Assembly: GCA_039680175.1 (NCBI GenBank)
Contig: JBDKTO010000061.1
Span: forward strand, 1-35,599
DNA: 35,599 nt
Origin: Veillonellales bacterium
Lineage (GTDB): Bacteria; Bacillota; Negativicutes; JAAYSF01
Direction: 5' to 3'
A program made the position numbers and the translations under genes. This document shows, in pieces, positions 18,429-26,954 of this stretch (positions are counted from its first letter, which is position 1; each line of letters begins with the position of its first letter). The notes beneath the pieces were generated by a model. That model saw only the letters and a program-made list of their open reading frames with translations, was not told the DNA's origin and ran no database searches.

Positions 18429-19754
18429 TTAGGCTCTTTTCCCAGCAGCCGTCAGCAGTTCCACTGCCGCACCGGCAGCTGCAGCAATCGCCAGCGTCAG
18501 AGCTTGTTCATCGAAATCAAAACTGGAATCATGATGTCCGGCTTTCAAATCAGTTCCCACCATTACATAAGCTGCCTGTCCGCCCCGTTCCTGAACCCGT
18601 TCCATAAAATAAGTACAGTCTTCACTTGCACCAAAGTCGCATTGTTCCACAATGTCATTGAAAATCCCCATCCGTTTTACGAGAGTGCCTAAGCGGTCAA
18701 CCAGAAGCGGCGAATTGCTGCAGCCTGCCGCGCCGCCCATTTCCGTGATAGCTACTTCCACTCCGTACATGGCCGCCGCACTTTCAATAATCCGCACCGC
18801 CTCACTGGACATATACTGATTGATCTCGCTGGTAACACCCCTGGTTTCCAGCTTTAGTACAGCCTTGGCCGGGATAACATTGCGCCCGCTGCCACCATTC
18901 AAAACGCCTACATTAATGCGGGACGCCCCCTGGCTGTGACGGGAAATAGCGTGAAGATTCAAGGCTGCAGTCGCCGCTGCCAGCAATGCATTGCGTCCTG
19001 CTTCCGGCGCAGCTCCGGCATGGGCCGGAACGCCTTTAAATACGGCATCATACTTAGTCGTCGCCAAAAAGCCGCGGATATTACAGCAAAACTGACCTGT
19101 TTTCTGCATCTTGAAGCCAAAATGCATGCCTAAAAAATAATCCACATCATCCACAATACCCTTAAGCGTCATAGCTTTCGCGCCGCGAACGCCTTCCTCC
19201 GCCGGCTGAAAAATCAGCTTGATTGTCCCGGCCAGCTTGTCTTGCAGACGCACCAGTATTTCCGCTACCGCCAAGCCAACGGCAGTATGCCCGTCGTGAC
19301 CACAGGCATGCATAGCGCCTTTATTAATGGAAGAAAAATTCTCCCGGTAAGGCCGGTGCCGGTCGCCTTCCGTTTCCAAAACATCATTGGCATCCATATC
19401 AAACCGCAGCGCTACCGTCGGGCCCGGTTTAGCAAAAGTCATCACACCGACAACCCCGGTTTTCCCGCCCTTCATCTTTTCCACCCATTTAGGATTGGCC
19501 CCCTGGGACAAGGCTCTTTCTGCCTGATGTGATAATTCAGCCGCAGCCGGTACTCCCATCATCGCCTCAGAAACCAGCACTTCATCACCGGCAGACACCT
19601 GATATCCCAAATCCGTCAAAGCGTCGGCAACAATAGAAGCTGTCCGGAACTCTGTCCACCCAGCCTCTGCATGACGGTGAATATCCCGCCGCCGCCCAAT
19701 CGTTTTTTCCTGCAACGATTTTGCCAATTGAATCACTTCCTGATCAAACTCCAT
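18429..19754 (-). CDS. M20-family amidohydrolase, AbgA-like (p-aminobenzoyl-glutamate hydrolase type)
   Basis: Cytoplasmic di-zinc amidohydrolase. The sequence follows E. coli AbgA closely: WTEFRTASIVADAL, the metal-binding MHACGHDGHTAVGL, the catalytic FQPAEEGVRGA, and GHHDSSFDFDEQ near the C-terminus. AbgA with AbgB cleaves p-aminobenzoyl-glutamate, a folate breakdown product. No AbgB partner is next to it, so the substrate could be another N-acyl amino acid. The frame is open to 19820, but GGGAGG eight bases before the ATG of MEFDQEV (19754) supports that start, giving 441 residues. Confidence 0.85.
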   Translation of the reverse strand: MEFDQEVIQLAKSLQEKTIGRRRDIHRHAEAGWTEFRTASIVADALTDLGYQVSAGDEVLVSEAMMGVPAAAELSHQAERALSQGANPKWVEKMKGGKTGVVGVMTFAKPGPTVALRFDMDANDVLETEGDRHRPYRENFSSINKGAMHACGHDGHTAVGLAVAEILVRLQDKLAGTIKLIFQPAEEGVRGAKAMTLKGIVDDVDYFLGMHFGFKMQKTGQFCCNIRGFLATTKYDAVFKGVPAHAGAAPEAGRNALLAAATAALNLHAISRHSQGASRINVGVLNGGSGRNVIPAKAVLKLETRGVTSEINQYMSSEAVRIIESAAAMYGVEVAITEMGGAAGCSNSPLLVDRLGTLVKRMGIFNDIVEQCDFGASEDCTYFMERVQERGGQAAYVMVGTDLKAGHHDSSFDFDEQALTLAIAAAAGAAVELLTAAGKRA

Positions 19755-19823
19755 CTTCTCTGCCTCCCTGTCTTGTATAATTTTTCTTGTATAATAATTC
19801 ATTTTACTGCCTCGCTGCAATAC

Positions 19824-20423
19824 TCAGCGTCCCAATGCTTTCTTTGCCAATTTATCGACAAATTCATTGCCTGCAACACCGGTATGCCCTTCCACTTTGG
19901 CAAAACGGATCCAGCTCGACCGGGGAAAAATAAACTTGACATACGCCTGCGTAAACTTATTTTTAGCTTGCCATGACCCTTCAGCCCAGGCAGCGATGCC
20001 CATATAGTCATGATGAATCATGACCGGTTTTATCGCATTCGCCTCCGCCCACTTAATTGCCTTAACCGTAGCGGCCAATTCTCCTGCTACATTATTCATT
20101 CTGGCAGCTTCCTCATCCTCGCCGACGCCGCTGTCCGCAAACAAAACCTTACCGCCCTGATAGACGGCAAAGGCCCAGCTATATTGATTTTTATAATAGC
20201 TGCCATCCACGAAAATATCAATGGCAAGTTCGTGTTTTTCATCACTCTGTACTTCAGAAATTTTCGCCGCCTGATTTACATATGCTTTCGCCTCCGCTTC
20301 CGTAAGAAAGCTTTTAAATATTGCATTGGGGAACCCGTCAATTTGCTGTTTGCATTGCCCCCAGTTACTATAAACCCCCGGCACTCTTCCGGCCCTGACG
20401 CCGTAATATTTTTTACTTGCCAC
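19824..20423 (-). CDS. rnhA: Ribonuclease HI with N-terminal hybrid-binding domain
   Basis: Degrades RNA in RNA-DNA hybrids. The N-terminal domain (about residues 1-50; KKYYGVRAGRVPGVYSNW) is the caulimovirus VI/viroplasmin-type hybrid-binding domain of eukaryote-like RNases H1. The catalytic domain follows with Asp in IFVDGSYY, Glu in NNVAGELAA, Asp in IHHDYMGI and a final Asp in NEFVDKLAKKAL. I choose the GTG at 20423 because AAGGAG lies 11 bases upstream and the product then starts like other members; the frame stays open to 20450. It lies just downstream of the TPR gene. Confidence 0.9.
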   Translation of the reverse strand: MASKKYYGVRAGRVPGVYSNWGQCKQQIDGFPNAIFKSFLTEAEAKAYVNQAAKISEVQSDEKHELAIDIFVDGSYYKNQYSWAFAVYQGGKVLFADSGVGEDEEAARMNNVAGELAATVKAIKWAEANAIKPVMIHHDYMGIAAWAEGSWQAKNKFTQAYVKFIFPRSSWIRFAKVEGHTGVAGNEFVDKLAKKALGR

Positions 20424-20450
20424 AGTACAATCCGCTCCTTGATTACTCAA

Positions 20451-21899
20451 CTATGATTCCACTCGTTTTAAAGCTGTTTTCACTCTTGCTATCACTTCAG
20501 TCCAATCACCCGGCTTGTCCTGACGGAAAAGCCGCAGCGTTGGATACCATGAACTGTCTTTTCGTTCAAGCTGCCAACGCCAATCCGGAGCAAACGGTAC
20601 GAGCAGCCATGTTTTCTTTCCCATAGCCCCGGATAAATGAGCTACTGCTGAATCCACTGTTATAACTAAATCAAGATTTGTTATCAAACCTGCCGTTTGG
20701 GAAAAATCAACCAAATCCGGAGAAAAATCTATAACAGCATCATTCGTTGTCGTTAAATCAGCTGCATGACTGCCCACTTGCAGATTAATCCACTTGACCG
20801 TTTTTACAGATAAAAGGCTGCTAAACAGCGAAAACGGGATCGAGCGATTGCGGTCATTATGATGCTGGGGATTTCCGGCCCAAACAATACCCCCTCGCGC
20901 CAGTAGACCGCCACATATGCCGTCAAGCCGTCGCCGCCATTTTGCGACTAAGCCGCAATCCGGCTTTATATAGGGAACCGTCTGAGGAATGCTCGTTGCC
21001 GAAGTATTCAGTATCACCGGCAGACTGGGTAGGGAACAGGCAAAATCATAGTGACCCGGTGGTACATTCTCACCGGCATAAACAGTCAAAGCCGGATAAG
21101 AAGCTGCTATCAAACCCGCTAATGGCTTCTGCACCCATAAAACAATTCCCGACGCTAACTTCGCTATTTTATCTACATAGCGAATATATTGAATCGTGTC
21201 GCCAAACCCTTGTTCATAAAAAAGCAATATCTTGGATCCTGTTAAGTTTTCTCCCCGCCAGGGGCGTATTCCCGCGGCCCGCTTCGTACTCTGCTTTAAT
21301 CGCAGCGCATCATAGGATTGCCAGCCAAGTTCATATTTCCCCTGCAAAAGGTACAAAGTTGCAAGCGAAAATGCAGCATCAGCATAATCCGGCTGCAACC
21401 GGATTGCCTGTTTTAGACAGGATTCGGCTTCCGCCAATCGTTTCATCGTTTTATAACAGTTCCCCAGATTATAATAGGACTCCGTATACCGGGAATTCAA
21501 AGCAATGGCATGGCGATACAATTTCTCTGCTTCATCTAAACGAACAGCTTCCTCTAATACCAACCCCAGATTATTATATACTTCCGGACAATGAGGATTG
21601 AGTTCAATCGCCTGACGCAGACATGCTTCCGCATCGGTCAAGCGATGAGTATCGAGAAAAACCAACCCCAGATTATTATAGCTATATGAATCGTGAGGAT
21701 CCAAATCAATGGCCCGGCGGAGAAAAATCTCCGCTTCCGCCAACTTGTTCATTCTTTGCAAAACCAAGCCCAAATTATTATAGGCCCGGGAATATTGGGG
21801 GTCAAGTTGAATCGCCCGGCAAAAAGCCACAACCGCTTGTTGAAATTCTCCCCTCATCGTCAATTGTATTCCATAGTCTAGACACTGACTGGCCGTCAT
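20451..21899 (-). CDS. TPR protein with C-terminal GT9-like (heptosyltransferase-fold) domain
   Basis: 482 residues. The first 200 hold about six tetratricopeptide repeats of the form AYNNLGLVL...EAE..LRRAIDLDP. The C-terminal 280 residues look like a glycosyltransferase family 9 fold: ILLFYEQGFGDTIQYIRYV, GIVWAGNPQHHNDRNRSIPF and DLVITVDSAVAHLSGAMGKKTWLLV. Such fusions are found with protein or cell-surface glycosylation, but the acceptor is unknown. Its own ribosome site GAGGAG six bases before the ATG at 21899 rules out the slightly earlier ATG. Confidence 0.82.
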   Translation of the reverse strand: MTASQCLDYGIQLTMRGEFQQAVVAFCRAIQLDPQYSRAYNNLGLVLQRMNKLAEAEIFLRRAIDLDPHDSYSYNNLGLVFLDTHRLTDAEACLRQAIELNPHCPEVYNNLGLVLEEAVRLDEAEKLYRHAIALNSRYTESYYNLGNCYKTMKRLAEAESCLKQAIRLQPDYADAAFSLATLYLLQGKYELGWQSYDALRLKQSTKRAAGIRPWRGENLTGSKILLFYEQGFGDTIQYIRYVDKIAKLASGIVLWVQKPLAGLIAASYPALTVYAGENVPPGHYDFACSLPSLPVILNTSATSIPQTVPYIKPDCGLVAKWRRRLDGICGGLLARGGIVWAGNPQHHNDRNRSIPFSLFSSLLSVKTVKWINLQVGSHAADLTTTNDAVIDFSPDLVDFSQTAGLITNLDLVITVDSAVAHLSGAMGKKTWLLVPFAPDWRWQLERKDSSWYPTLRLFRQDKPGDWTEVIARVKTALKRVES

Positions 21900-22013
21900 G
21901 GGCTGCTCCTCTGCGCACACAATAAAAGTTATTTTTTTACCACATATTACAAGTAATTGCTATTTTTTAATTCGACGAATACGTTGGCAACTCCTTCGCG
22001 GCCGGCGGTTGAT

Positions 22014-22214
22014 TCAATAATGTTTTCCCTCATATCGGCAGGCTGCATTGATCTGCAGCCGCTGCTTTTCCGGAATTGTGTCCCAGGCTTCCCATGCAGC
22101 TGCATAATATTCACGGAGTATCGTTTCTTTTTCTTTCTCAGCCATTGGCGGTGGAGCAACGACATAAACCGTAATATTGCCAAATTTATATGTTGCATCA
22201 TACTTGCGTTCCAT
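22014..22214 (-). CDS. Small 66-residue protein next to the serine recombinase
   Basis: A soluble protein beginning MERKYDATYKFGNITVYVVAPPP, followed by a charged helical region (EKEKETILREYYAAAWEAW). A good ribosome site, GAGGTGATC, precedes the ATG. I recall short proteins with the pattern V-APPPM-EEE beside serine recombinases in Clostridia and Bacilli, so it may be a recombination accessory factor, but this is by resemblance only. It is divergent from recombinase 1 and is probably part of the same element. Confidence 0.6.
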   Translation of the reverse strand: MERKYDATYKFGNITVYVVAPPPMAEKEKETILREYYAAAWEAWDTIPEKQRLQINAACRYEGKHY

Positions 22215-22274
22215 CTGATCACCTCAGTATAACTTATGAGGCGGTTCGATGGGGACAACACTTTATATTGACTG

Positions 22275-22302
22275 TTTTTACCGTTTATTTTACTATTATA
22301 AT
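22275..22302 (+). promoter_or_regulatory. Likely promoter of recombinase 1
   Basis: A perfect -10 TATAAT (22297-22302) with a weak -35 TTTTTA (22275-22280) at 16 bases. The recombinase start lies about 50 bases downstream. The flanks GGGGACAACA (22251) and TGTGTCCC (22331) form an imperfect inverted repeat around it. Confidence 0.45.
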
Positions 22303-22353
22303 ATACTGTTAAATTCTGCCAAAGATTAAATGTGTCCCTAAGAGGTGATCGCT

Positions 22354-23922
22354 GTGGACAATAAACGGAATACCAGCCTCAAAGACCTTGAGCCGGCTTG
22401 CTTCTATCTTCGCAAATCCCGTGAAGATCAGGAAGCGGAAGCCCGTGGCGAAGGAGAAACTTTAGCTAAGCATAAAAAAGCGCTTTTCCGCCTTGCCAAA
22501 GAATACGGCGTAGCTATTACGAAGGTGTTTGAAGAAATAGTTTCGGGGGAAAGCCTCATCCACCGACCGGAAATGCTGGAATTACTTAAAGAAGTCGAAA
22601 GCGGCAGCTGGAAATCGGTATTTTGCATGGATATTGACCGGCTTGGCCGCGGCGGCATGCAGGACCAGGGACTTATCATTGAAACGTTTAAAAATACAAA
22701 TACTAAAATAGTTACGCCGCGCAAAATATACGATTTAAACGATGAATTTGACGAAGAATACACCGAATTTGAGGCGTTTATGGCCCGAAAAGAATTGAAG
22801 ATCATTACCCGGCGCCTGCAAGGCGGTCGGCTGCGCTCCGTTGAGGACGGCAACTATCTTGGCACTGTGCCGCCATACGGCTACCAGATTGAGAAAAAGG
22901 ATCGCAGCAGGTATTTGGTTAAAAATCCGGAGCAAAGTACCGCCGCCGCGTTAATTTGGAAACTATACCAACAGGAAGATATGGGGACTAACAAAATTGC
23001 CAATGAATTAAACCGGCTCGGCTATGTTTCATACACGGGGAAAAACTGGTCTGCTTCTTCTATCCTGTCGATGCTGAAAAATCCGGTCTATGCCGGTGTT
23101 ATAGCCTGGAAGAAAAAAGAACAAAAAAAATCTGCTGAACCCGGAAAAAAGCGGGATACCAAATCCCGGCCCCGCAGTGAACAAATTTGGATATATGATG
23201 CTCATGAACCTTACATTTCCCTTGATGAATTTCACAAGGTTCAGGATAAACTAAAAAAGAAGTACCATCCTCCATTTCAGCTTATTAACGGTTTAGCCAA
23301 TCCGCTTGCCGGACTAATCAAGTGCGAACTGTGCGGCCTGTCCATGGTTTACAGGCCATACTCCAACCAAAGAGCCCACCTCATATGCTACAACAGACAT
23401 TGCCATAACAAAAGCAGCCGTTTTGAATATGTAGAGGATGCGGTTATAAGCGGTCTTGAACATTGGCTCAATCAGTACCGTGCCCAATGGGACGCCAATC
23501 CCCAGGCAAAAAAAAATAATAACATGGCCTGCTTAAAAGAAAAAGAACTAAAAAAGCTGCAGAAAGAACGTAATGAGCTAGCCCGGCAAAAGGACAATTT
23601 ACACGATCTGCTTGAAAAAAAAGTCTATGATATAGAAACCTATCTGGACAGGTCAAAAAAGCTTTCCGAACGAATCACAAACGTTGACAATGCCATATCC
23701 GAAACTGAGACCAGCCTGGCAAATGAAATCATGCGCCGAAAAGCCCAAAAAAGCATTATGCCGAAAGTAAAAAATCTTCTGGACATTTATCGAAAGGCGA
23801 CAAGTCCGGAAGCAAAAAACAAACTACTGAAGTCAGTTTTGGAGTATGCGACATACTTAAAAGAGCCAAATCAAAAAGGGCGAGACTTCTCGCTCGTGCT
23901 GCACCCTAAGCTGCCGCAGTGA
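22354..23922 (+). CDS. Large serine recombinase 1
   Basis: A 522-residue site-specific integrase/excisionase. The N-terminal resolvase domain (about 10-150) has the catalytic serine in CFYLRKSREDQ and the Arg-rich DIDRLGRGG. Next come the recombinase domain with PPYGYQI, a zinc-ribbon (CELCGLSMVY ... CYNRHCHNKSS) and a coiled-coil (about 400-470). The GTG at 22354 follows AGAGGTGATC, which is itself the ribosome site, so the GTG at 22345 is not the start. Its stop lies 27 bases from the sigK fragment. It differs clearly from recombinase 2. Confidence 0.9.
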   Translation: MDNKRNTSLKDLEPACFYLRKSREDQEAEARGEGETLAKHKKALFRLAKEYGVAITKVFEEIVSGESLIHRPEMLELLKEVESGSWKSVFCMDIDRLGRGGMQDQGLIIETFKNTNTKIVTPRKIYDLNDEFDEEYTEFEAFMARKELKIITRRLQGGRLRSVEDGNYLGTVPPYGYQIEKKDRSRYLVKNPEQSTAAALIWKLYQQEDMGTNKIANELNRLGYVSYTGKNWSASSILSMLKNPVYAGVIAWKKKEQKKSAEPGKKRDTKSRPRSEQIWIYDAHEPYISLDEFHKVQDKLKKKYHPPFQLINGLANPLAGLIKCELCGLSMVYRPYSNQRAHLICYNRHCHNKSSRFEYVEDAVISGLEHWLNQYRAQWDANPQAKKNNNMACLKEKELKKLQKERNELARQKDNLHDLLEKKVYDIETYLDRSKKLSERITNVDNAISETETSLANEIMRRKAQKSIMPKVKNLLDIYRKATSPEAKNKLLKSVLEYATYLKEPNQKGRDFSLVLHPKLPQ

Positions 23923-23943
23923 CATTTACTGATAAACACATGA

Positions 23944-23957
23944 GGGGAACTCATTCC
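23944..23957. other. Candidate attachment-site junction of element 1 in sigK
   Basis: Sigma-K homology ends here. On the minus strand the junction reads GGGAA-TGAG-TTCCC, a small inverted repeat centred on the last sigK codon, and it contains AATGA (23951-23955). The recombinase 1 stop is 27 bases away, the usual closeness of a serine-integrase site to its gene. The exact crossover bases cannot be fixed without the other junction. Confidence 0.5.
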
Positions 23958-24042
23958 CTTCCTTATCAACACCGATGGGATCATACAAACTTACTTCGGC
24001 CCGGGTTCTGCGGGTGCTTCGCAGATGCATTAGAATTTCATT
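23950..24042 (-). pseudogene. sigK: Internal fragment of sigK (sigma-K), 31 codons, flanked by two recombinase genes
   Basis: On the minus strand an in-frame segment reads [13 protein letters not shown] then [18 protein letters not shown]. This is sigma-K sequence from the region 2.4 end onward (about residues 113-143 of B. subtilis SigK, which reads ENEILMHLR...DPIGQDKEGNE). Homology stops at both ends: before it lie the last codons of recombinase 2, and after GNE the frame runs into FPSCVYQ and a stop. The right end begins with AAT-GAA at 24042-24037. AATGA is, from memory of the skin-element work, the five-base crossover sequence in B. subtilis sigK at the same codons. The left end is AAT-GAG. 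I read it as a middle exon of a sigK split by two elements. Exons 1 and 3 are not in the window. Confidence 0.85.
24038..24042 (-). other. Candidate skin-type crossover core AATGA (element 2 / sigK junction)
   Basis: AATGA on the minus strand encodes the Asn-Glu where sigK homology begins, and its TGA is also the stop codon of recombinase 2. Position and sequence match the B. subtilis skin crossover site. The bases just outside read CGTTGCGTGAGAATAGCA, loosely like sigK codons for RCIE, as expected for half-site similarity. Confidence 0.6.
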
Positions 24043-25798
24043 TGCTATTCTCACGCAACGGCTCAGCAGTATTCCCCTCAGTTTCAGTAGGTCCATCGCC
24101 GCTCTCCGAAAGGAATTCATCCGGCGGCAATTCAATTCCAGCGCTGTCGTCAGAGCCAAATAAATATACATGAACATTCTCGCCGTCCCAAACTACCTTT
24201 TTCACAAAGGTGCGTAAGGCGGCGCGTTTTTGTTCAACGCTCATATCGTCTATCGTATCCCTAAAGGTTGTGAGCATCTGACGGATAATATCAAACTCAA
24301 TATTAGAAAGGGCATGACTGGCTGTAAGGCTCTCCATTTCAGAAATATGGCTTTTCATTATTTCGCCCTTGCCGTGCAGCTCATCAATTTGTTTAACAAT
24401 ATAACTCTCGGCTGCTGTGCCCGCCGCTTTAGTGAGTGACGATACCAGCGCGGTAATCTCTTTTTCATTCTCCGCAAGCACACCGCGCAGGCGATCTAAA
24501 TTATCGTCATATTCTTCACGATTGCCTTCCAGTTGTTTTTTCCCGAGTTCAAGCTGACGGATAAATTCTGAGCTGTCTGCGCCAAGTCTTTTTATTTCTT
24601 CACACACAACTCTGTCAAGCATATTTCCATTAGCGTTCTTCATCTGACAGACATGAGAACGACTCTTTTCCTTCATGGCACAAAGATAAGAATAAATAAA
24701 CTCTCCGTGTGCATCTAGGCGTTTACTTAGTTTAGGACGCATATAGTCACCGCAGGTGCAAAATAAAAGACCGGAAAGCAGCGCGACATTGCTTCTGGGT
24801 TTACGGAAGGACTTAGACCGATTCTGTTCTAAATATTCCTGTACCGTAATCCATTCCGTACCTTTGATTAGACCTATGTGCTTCCCCACAGCCACAATCC
24901 ATTCGTCCATGGGGCGTATTTGGTTAGCCTTACCGGACTTTTGAATCGTACGGTTATAGGCCATGATGCCATGCGTGCTGTCAAAATCTTCTTTTTCGGC
25001 AAACAATTCTACCTCGTTTTCGACTAGGTAACGATAAGCATCTTCATCAGCAATCATATATACCGGATTGGTAAGAATATTACGGAGAGCAAAGCGGGTA
25101 AACAATTTGTTGTTTTTCGTTTTATAACCGTTTTGAATGAAGTACGTTTCCGTTTTTGTCAGTGAATTTGTTTCCAAAAACACTCTATAAATCTGTTTAA
25201 TGATTTCTGCTTCTTCGGGAATGAGTGTTAACTTACAGGCTTTTTTTGTTTTTCCTTCTACCGTTATCTTCTCCACTGATTCAGACTTATACCCTGTGGG
25301 CGTTCTGCCACCAAGCCAACGGCCGGTTTTGGCTAACTCGTGCATATTATCACGGATACGCTCAGCTATCGTTTCACGCTCTAGCTGCGAAAATACAGAG
25401 GAAATATACATCATGGCTCTACCCATAGGAGAAGAAGTATCAAATTGTTCCTTAATAGAAATAAAGGAAACATTCAAACCATCCAATTCCTCAATCAGCT
25501 TGGCAAAGTCACCTATGTTACGGCTTATGCGGTCAAGGCGATAGCAGACGATAGCAGAAAAGGTATTTGCCCTTGCATCAGCCATCATCTTCTTAAAGTG
25601 AGGACGCTCCGTATTTTTTCCCGAAAATCCTTCATCTTCATATATTAAGATACTTTCGTCATTGCAATTAGGGTAATGGGCACGAATATACTGCCTGCAT
25701 AGCTCGACTTGATTTTCGATACTTTCGCCCTTCCCTGTAAATTTAGATTTACGAGAATAAATGGCAATCTGTTCCGTATTTTCTTTCGTTTGCTTCAC
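24038..25798 (-). CDS. Large serine recombinase 2 (candidate sigK-intervening-element recombinase)
   Basis: 586 residues. The N-terminal resolvase domain shows [20 protein letters not shown] with the catalytic serine, and [22 protein letters not shown]. Next are a recombinase domain ([13 protein letters not shown]), a zinc-ribbon-like segment ([10 protein letters not shown], later SHVC) and a C-terminal coiled-coil. It is closer in style to the [11 protein letters not shown] recombinases of clostridial skin and transposon elements than to recombinase 1. Its stop codon lies in the AATGA junction with sigK, so it sits at the very end of its element. In a sporulating host it would be expected to excise the element in the mother cell; that role is inferred. 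Confidence 0.9.
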   Translation of the reverse strand: MKQTKENTEQIAIYSRKSKFTGKGESIENQVELCRQYIRAHYPNCNDESILIYEDEGFSGKNTERPHFKKMMADARANTFSAIVCYRLDRISRNIGDFAKLIEELDGLNVSFISIKEQFDTSSPMGRAMMYISSVFSQLERETIAERIRDNMHELAKTGRWLGGRTPTGYKSESVEKITVEGKTKKACKLTLIPEEAEIIKQIYRVFLETNSLTKTETYFIQNGYKTKNNKLFTRFALRNILTNPVYMIADEDAYRYLVENEVELFAEKEDFDSTHGIMAYNRTIQKSGKANQIRPMDEWIVAVGKHIGLIKGTEWITVQEYLEQNRSKSFRKPRSNVALLSGLLFCTCGDYMRPKLSKRLDAHGEFIYSYLCAMKEKSRSHVCQMKNANGNMLDRVVCEEIKRLGADSSEFIRQLELGKKQLEGNREEYDDNLDRLRGVLAENEKEITALVSSLTKAAGTAAESYIVKQIDELHGKGEIMKSHISEMESLTASHALSNIEFDIIRQMLTTFRDTIDDMSVEQKRAALRTFVKKVVWDGENVHVYLFGSDDSAGIELPPDEFLSESGDGPTETEGNTAEPLRENSK

Positions 25799-25836
25799 TT
25801 TATCGCACCAGCCTTTTATGTTCTATATTGTCATTT

Positions 25837-25842
25837 ATTATA
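25837..25842 (-). promoter_or_regulatory. Extended -10 promoter of recombinase 2
   Basis: The minus strand reads TGTTATAAT, an extended -10 (TGnTATAAT), about 40 bases before the start codon. No good -35 is present. A sporulation-specific sigma factor is not excluded but is not evident. Confidence 0.45.
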
Positions 25843-25871
25843 ACACAGCGTCCACAATATAAAACAGGACA

Positions 25872-25917
25872 AAAGACAAGCCGCTAATCCTAAATTTAGG
25901 ATTAGCGGCTTGTCTTT
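25872..25917. terminator. 46-bp perfect palindrome, probable terminator after the nuclease gene
   Basis: Two 23-base arms (25872-25894 and 25895-25917) are exact reverse complements with no spacer; the centre is CCTAAATTTAGG. On the minus strand it follows the restriction operon and is trailed by CTTTTG, a weak U-tract. It separates that operon from the recombinase 2 promoter. Confidence 0.7.
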
Positions 25918-25963
25918 ACCAGCGATTCAAGAAAAACTCTTTAATGAACGAGGCATATTGAAC

Positions 25964-26944
25964 CTACATCAAGCTAAGCATCAATTCTCCGTTTTGTGCA
26001 ATATCATACTGGAATAGCTTAATTTCTTTGCCCTCAAATTGCTTCCTTTTTTGAACGTAGTCCACAACATCCGCGTCAAACCGTTTGGCGATGGCACTAA
26101 CTCGCACCATGTTCATATCACCCTGAACCTTTTTATGAATAAACCATGCTTCATAGCCAATCAATTGCCGGAGAGCCTTAGCATCAAAACGATCTAGTTT
26201 TACTTCTATTATGTCGTAAGACATCGTTTGCTGTTTATTCTGAGGGTTGCCAAAAAACAAAAGAATATCAATCTCTGTCCCGAGATTAGTGGGGACATAG
26301 CTCAGATAGTCGGAGTAGTTCCCAAATATATCCTGAAATTCACCTTTAACAAAAGCACCCAACAGTAATGCCATGAGAGACGCTTCATAGCGTGGAAGGT
26401 GACCGCCGTCCATTTTATGAATTTTCTCAAATAGATTTGCCGGCTTAACGGGGTAGGGTTCCATAATGATATTTTTGCTCATCGTAAATGGATTAATTTT
26501 CAGATATTCTTGTAATAAAATATCAAATTCTAAATCAGAAATAGAGAACATTGCATTCGTGCCGCTTGCACGTTTAAGTGCAAAAGTCCATATTTTGCCG
26601 GAGTTTCTTAAATCAAAAATATCATTAAGGCGCAACGGCTTTGCGAAGCTGTATTGCGTGCTTTCCAAGCGATAACGAAAGGGATATGTTTTATCACTCC
26701 ACACTGGTGTATCATCATAAAATGGTTTGCCTGCGGCCTTCCATATTCCCCTCAGTTCCTTTACGCCTGTTACATAAAACAGTATGTAATCGCCCTCTTT
26801 AACAATAGCCATTCGGGAAAGTAGCGCATCATTCGTGGCCAGTTCGTTTTTGGAGCCGGAAACAGCTTCCGGCAATCCTACGATTCCTCTGTGCGTACAA
26901 ATAGCATAATTTCCTTCATCGAGCACAAATATATGCGCAGGCAT
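25964..26944 (-). CDS. EVE-like domain fused to a PD-(D/E)XK nuclease
   Basis: 326 residues. The N-terminal 120 resemble the EVE/PUA-like fold that reads modified bases or RNA: VKEGDYILFYVTGVKELRGI, then FYDDTPVWSDKTYPFRYRLE. The C-terminal part has PD-(D/E)XK nuclease marks: E187 in RYEASL, D226 in GTEIDILLF, E247-V-K249 in IIEVK, and Q260...Y264 in LRQLIGYE, a pattern of RecB/NucS-like nucleases. The likely role is cleavage of modified or foreign DNA (type IV-like restriction) beside the type I system. The ATG is ten bases after the immA stop with AGGTGA upstream, so it is the last gene of the operon. The domain calls come from reading motifs, and the substrate is unknown. Confidence 0.7.
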   Translation of the reverse strand: MPAHIFVLDEGNYAICTHRGIVGLPEAVSGSKNELATNDALLSRMAIVKEGDYILFYVTGVKELRGIWKAAGKPFYDDTPVWSDKTYPFRYRLESTQYSFAKPLRLNDIFDLRNSGKIWTFALKRASGTNAMFSISDLEFDILLQEYLKINPFTMSKNIIMEPYPVKPANLFEKIHKMDGGHLPRYEASLMALLLGAFVKGEFQDIFGNYSDYLSYVPTNLGTEIDILLFFGNPQNKQQTMSYDIIEVKLDRFDAKALRQLIGYEAWFIHKKVQGDMNMVRVSAIAKRFDADVVDYVQKRKQFEGKEIKLFQYDIAQNGELMLSLM

Positions 26945-26954
26945 ACTCCTTCAC

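Noticed and set aside
21947-22261. A 104-codon minus-strand frame
   Set aside because: It shadows the 66-codon gene, which has the good ribosome site. I checked it for a sigma-K C-terminus and found none.
23926-24177. An 83-codon minus-strand frame covering the sigK fragment as a complete gene
   Set aside because: Only the 31 codons between the two AATGA sites resemble sigma-K; the upstream part is an alternate frame of the recombinase 2 gene.
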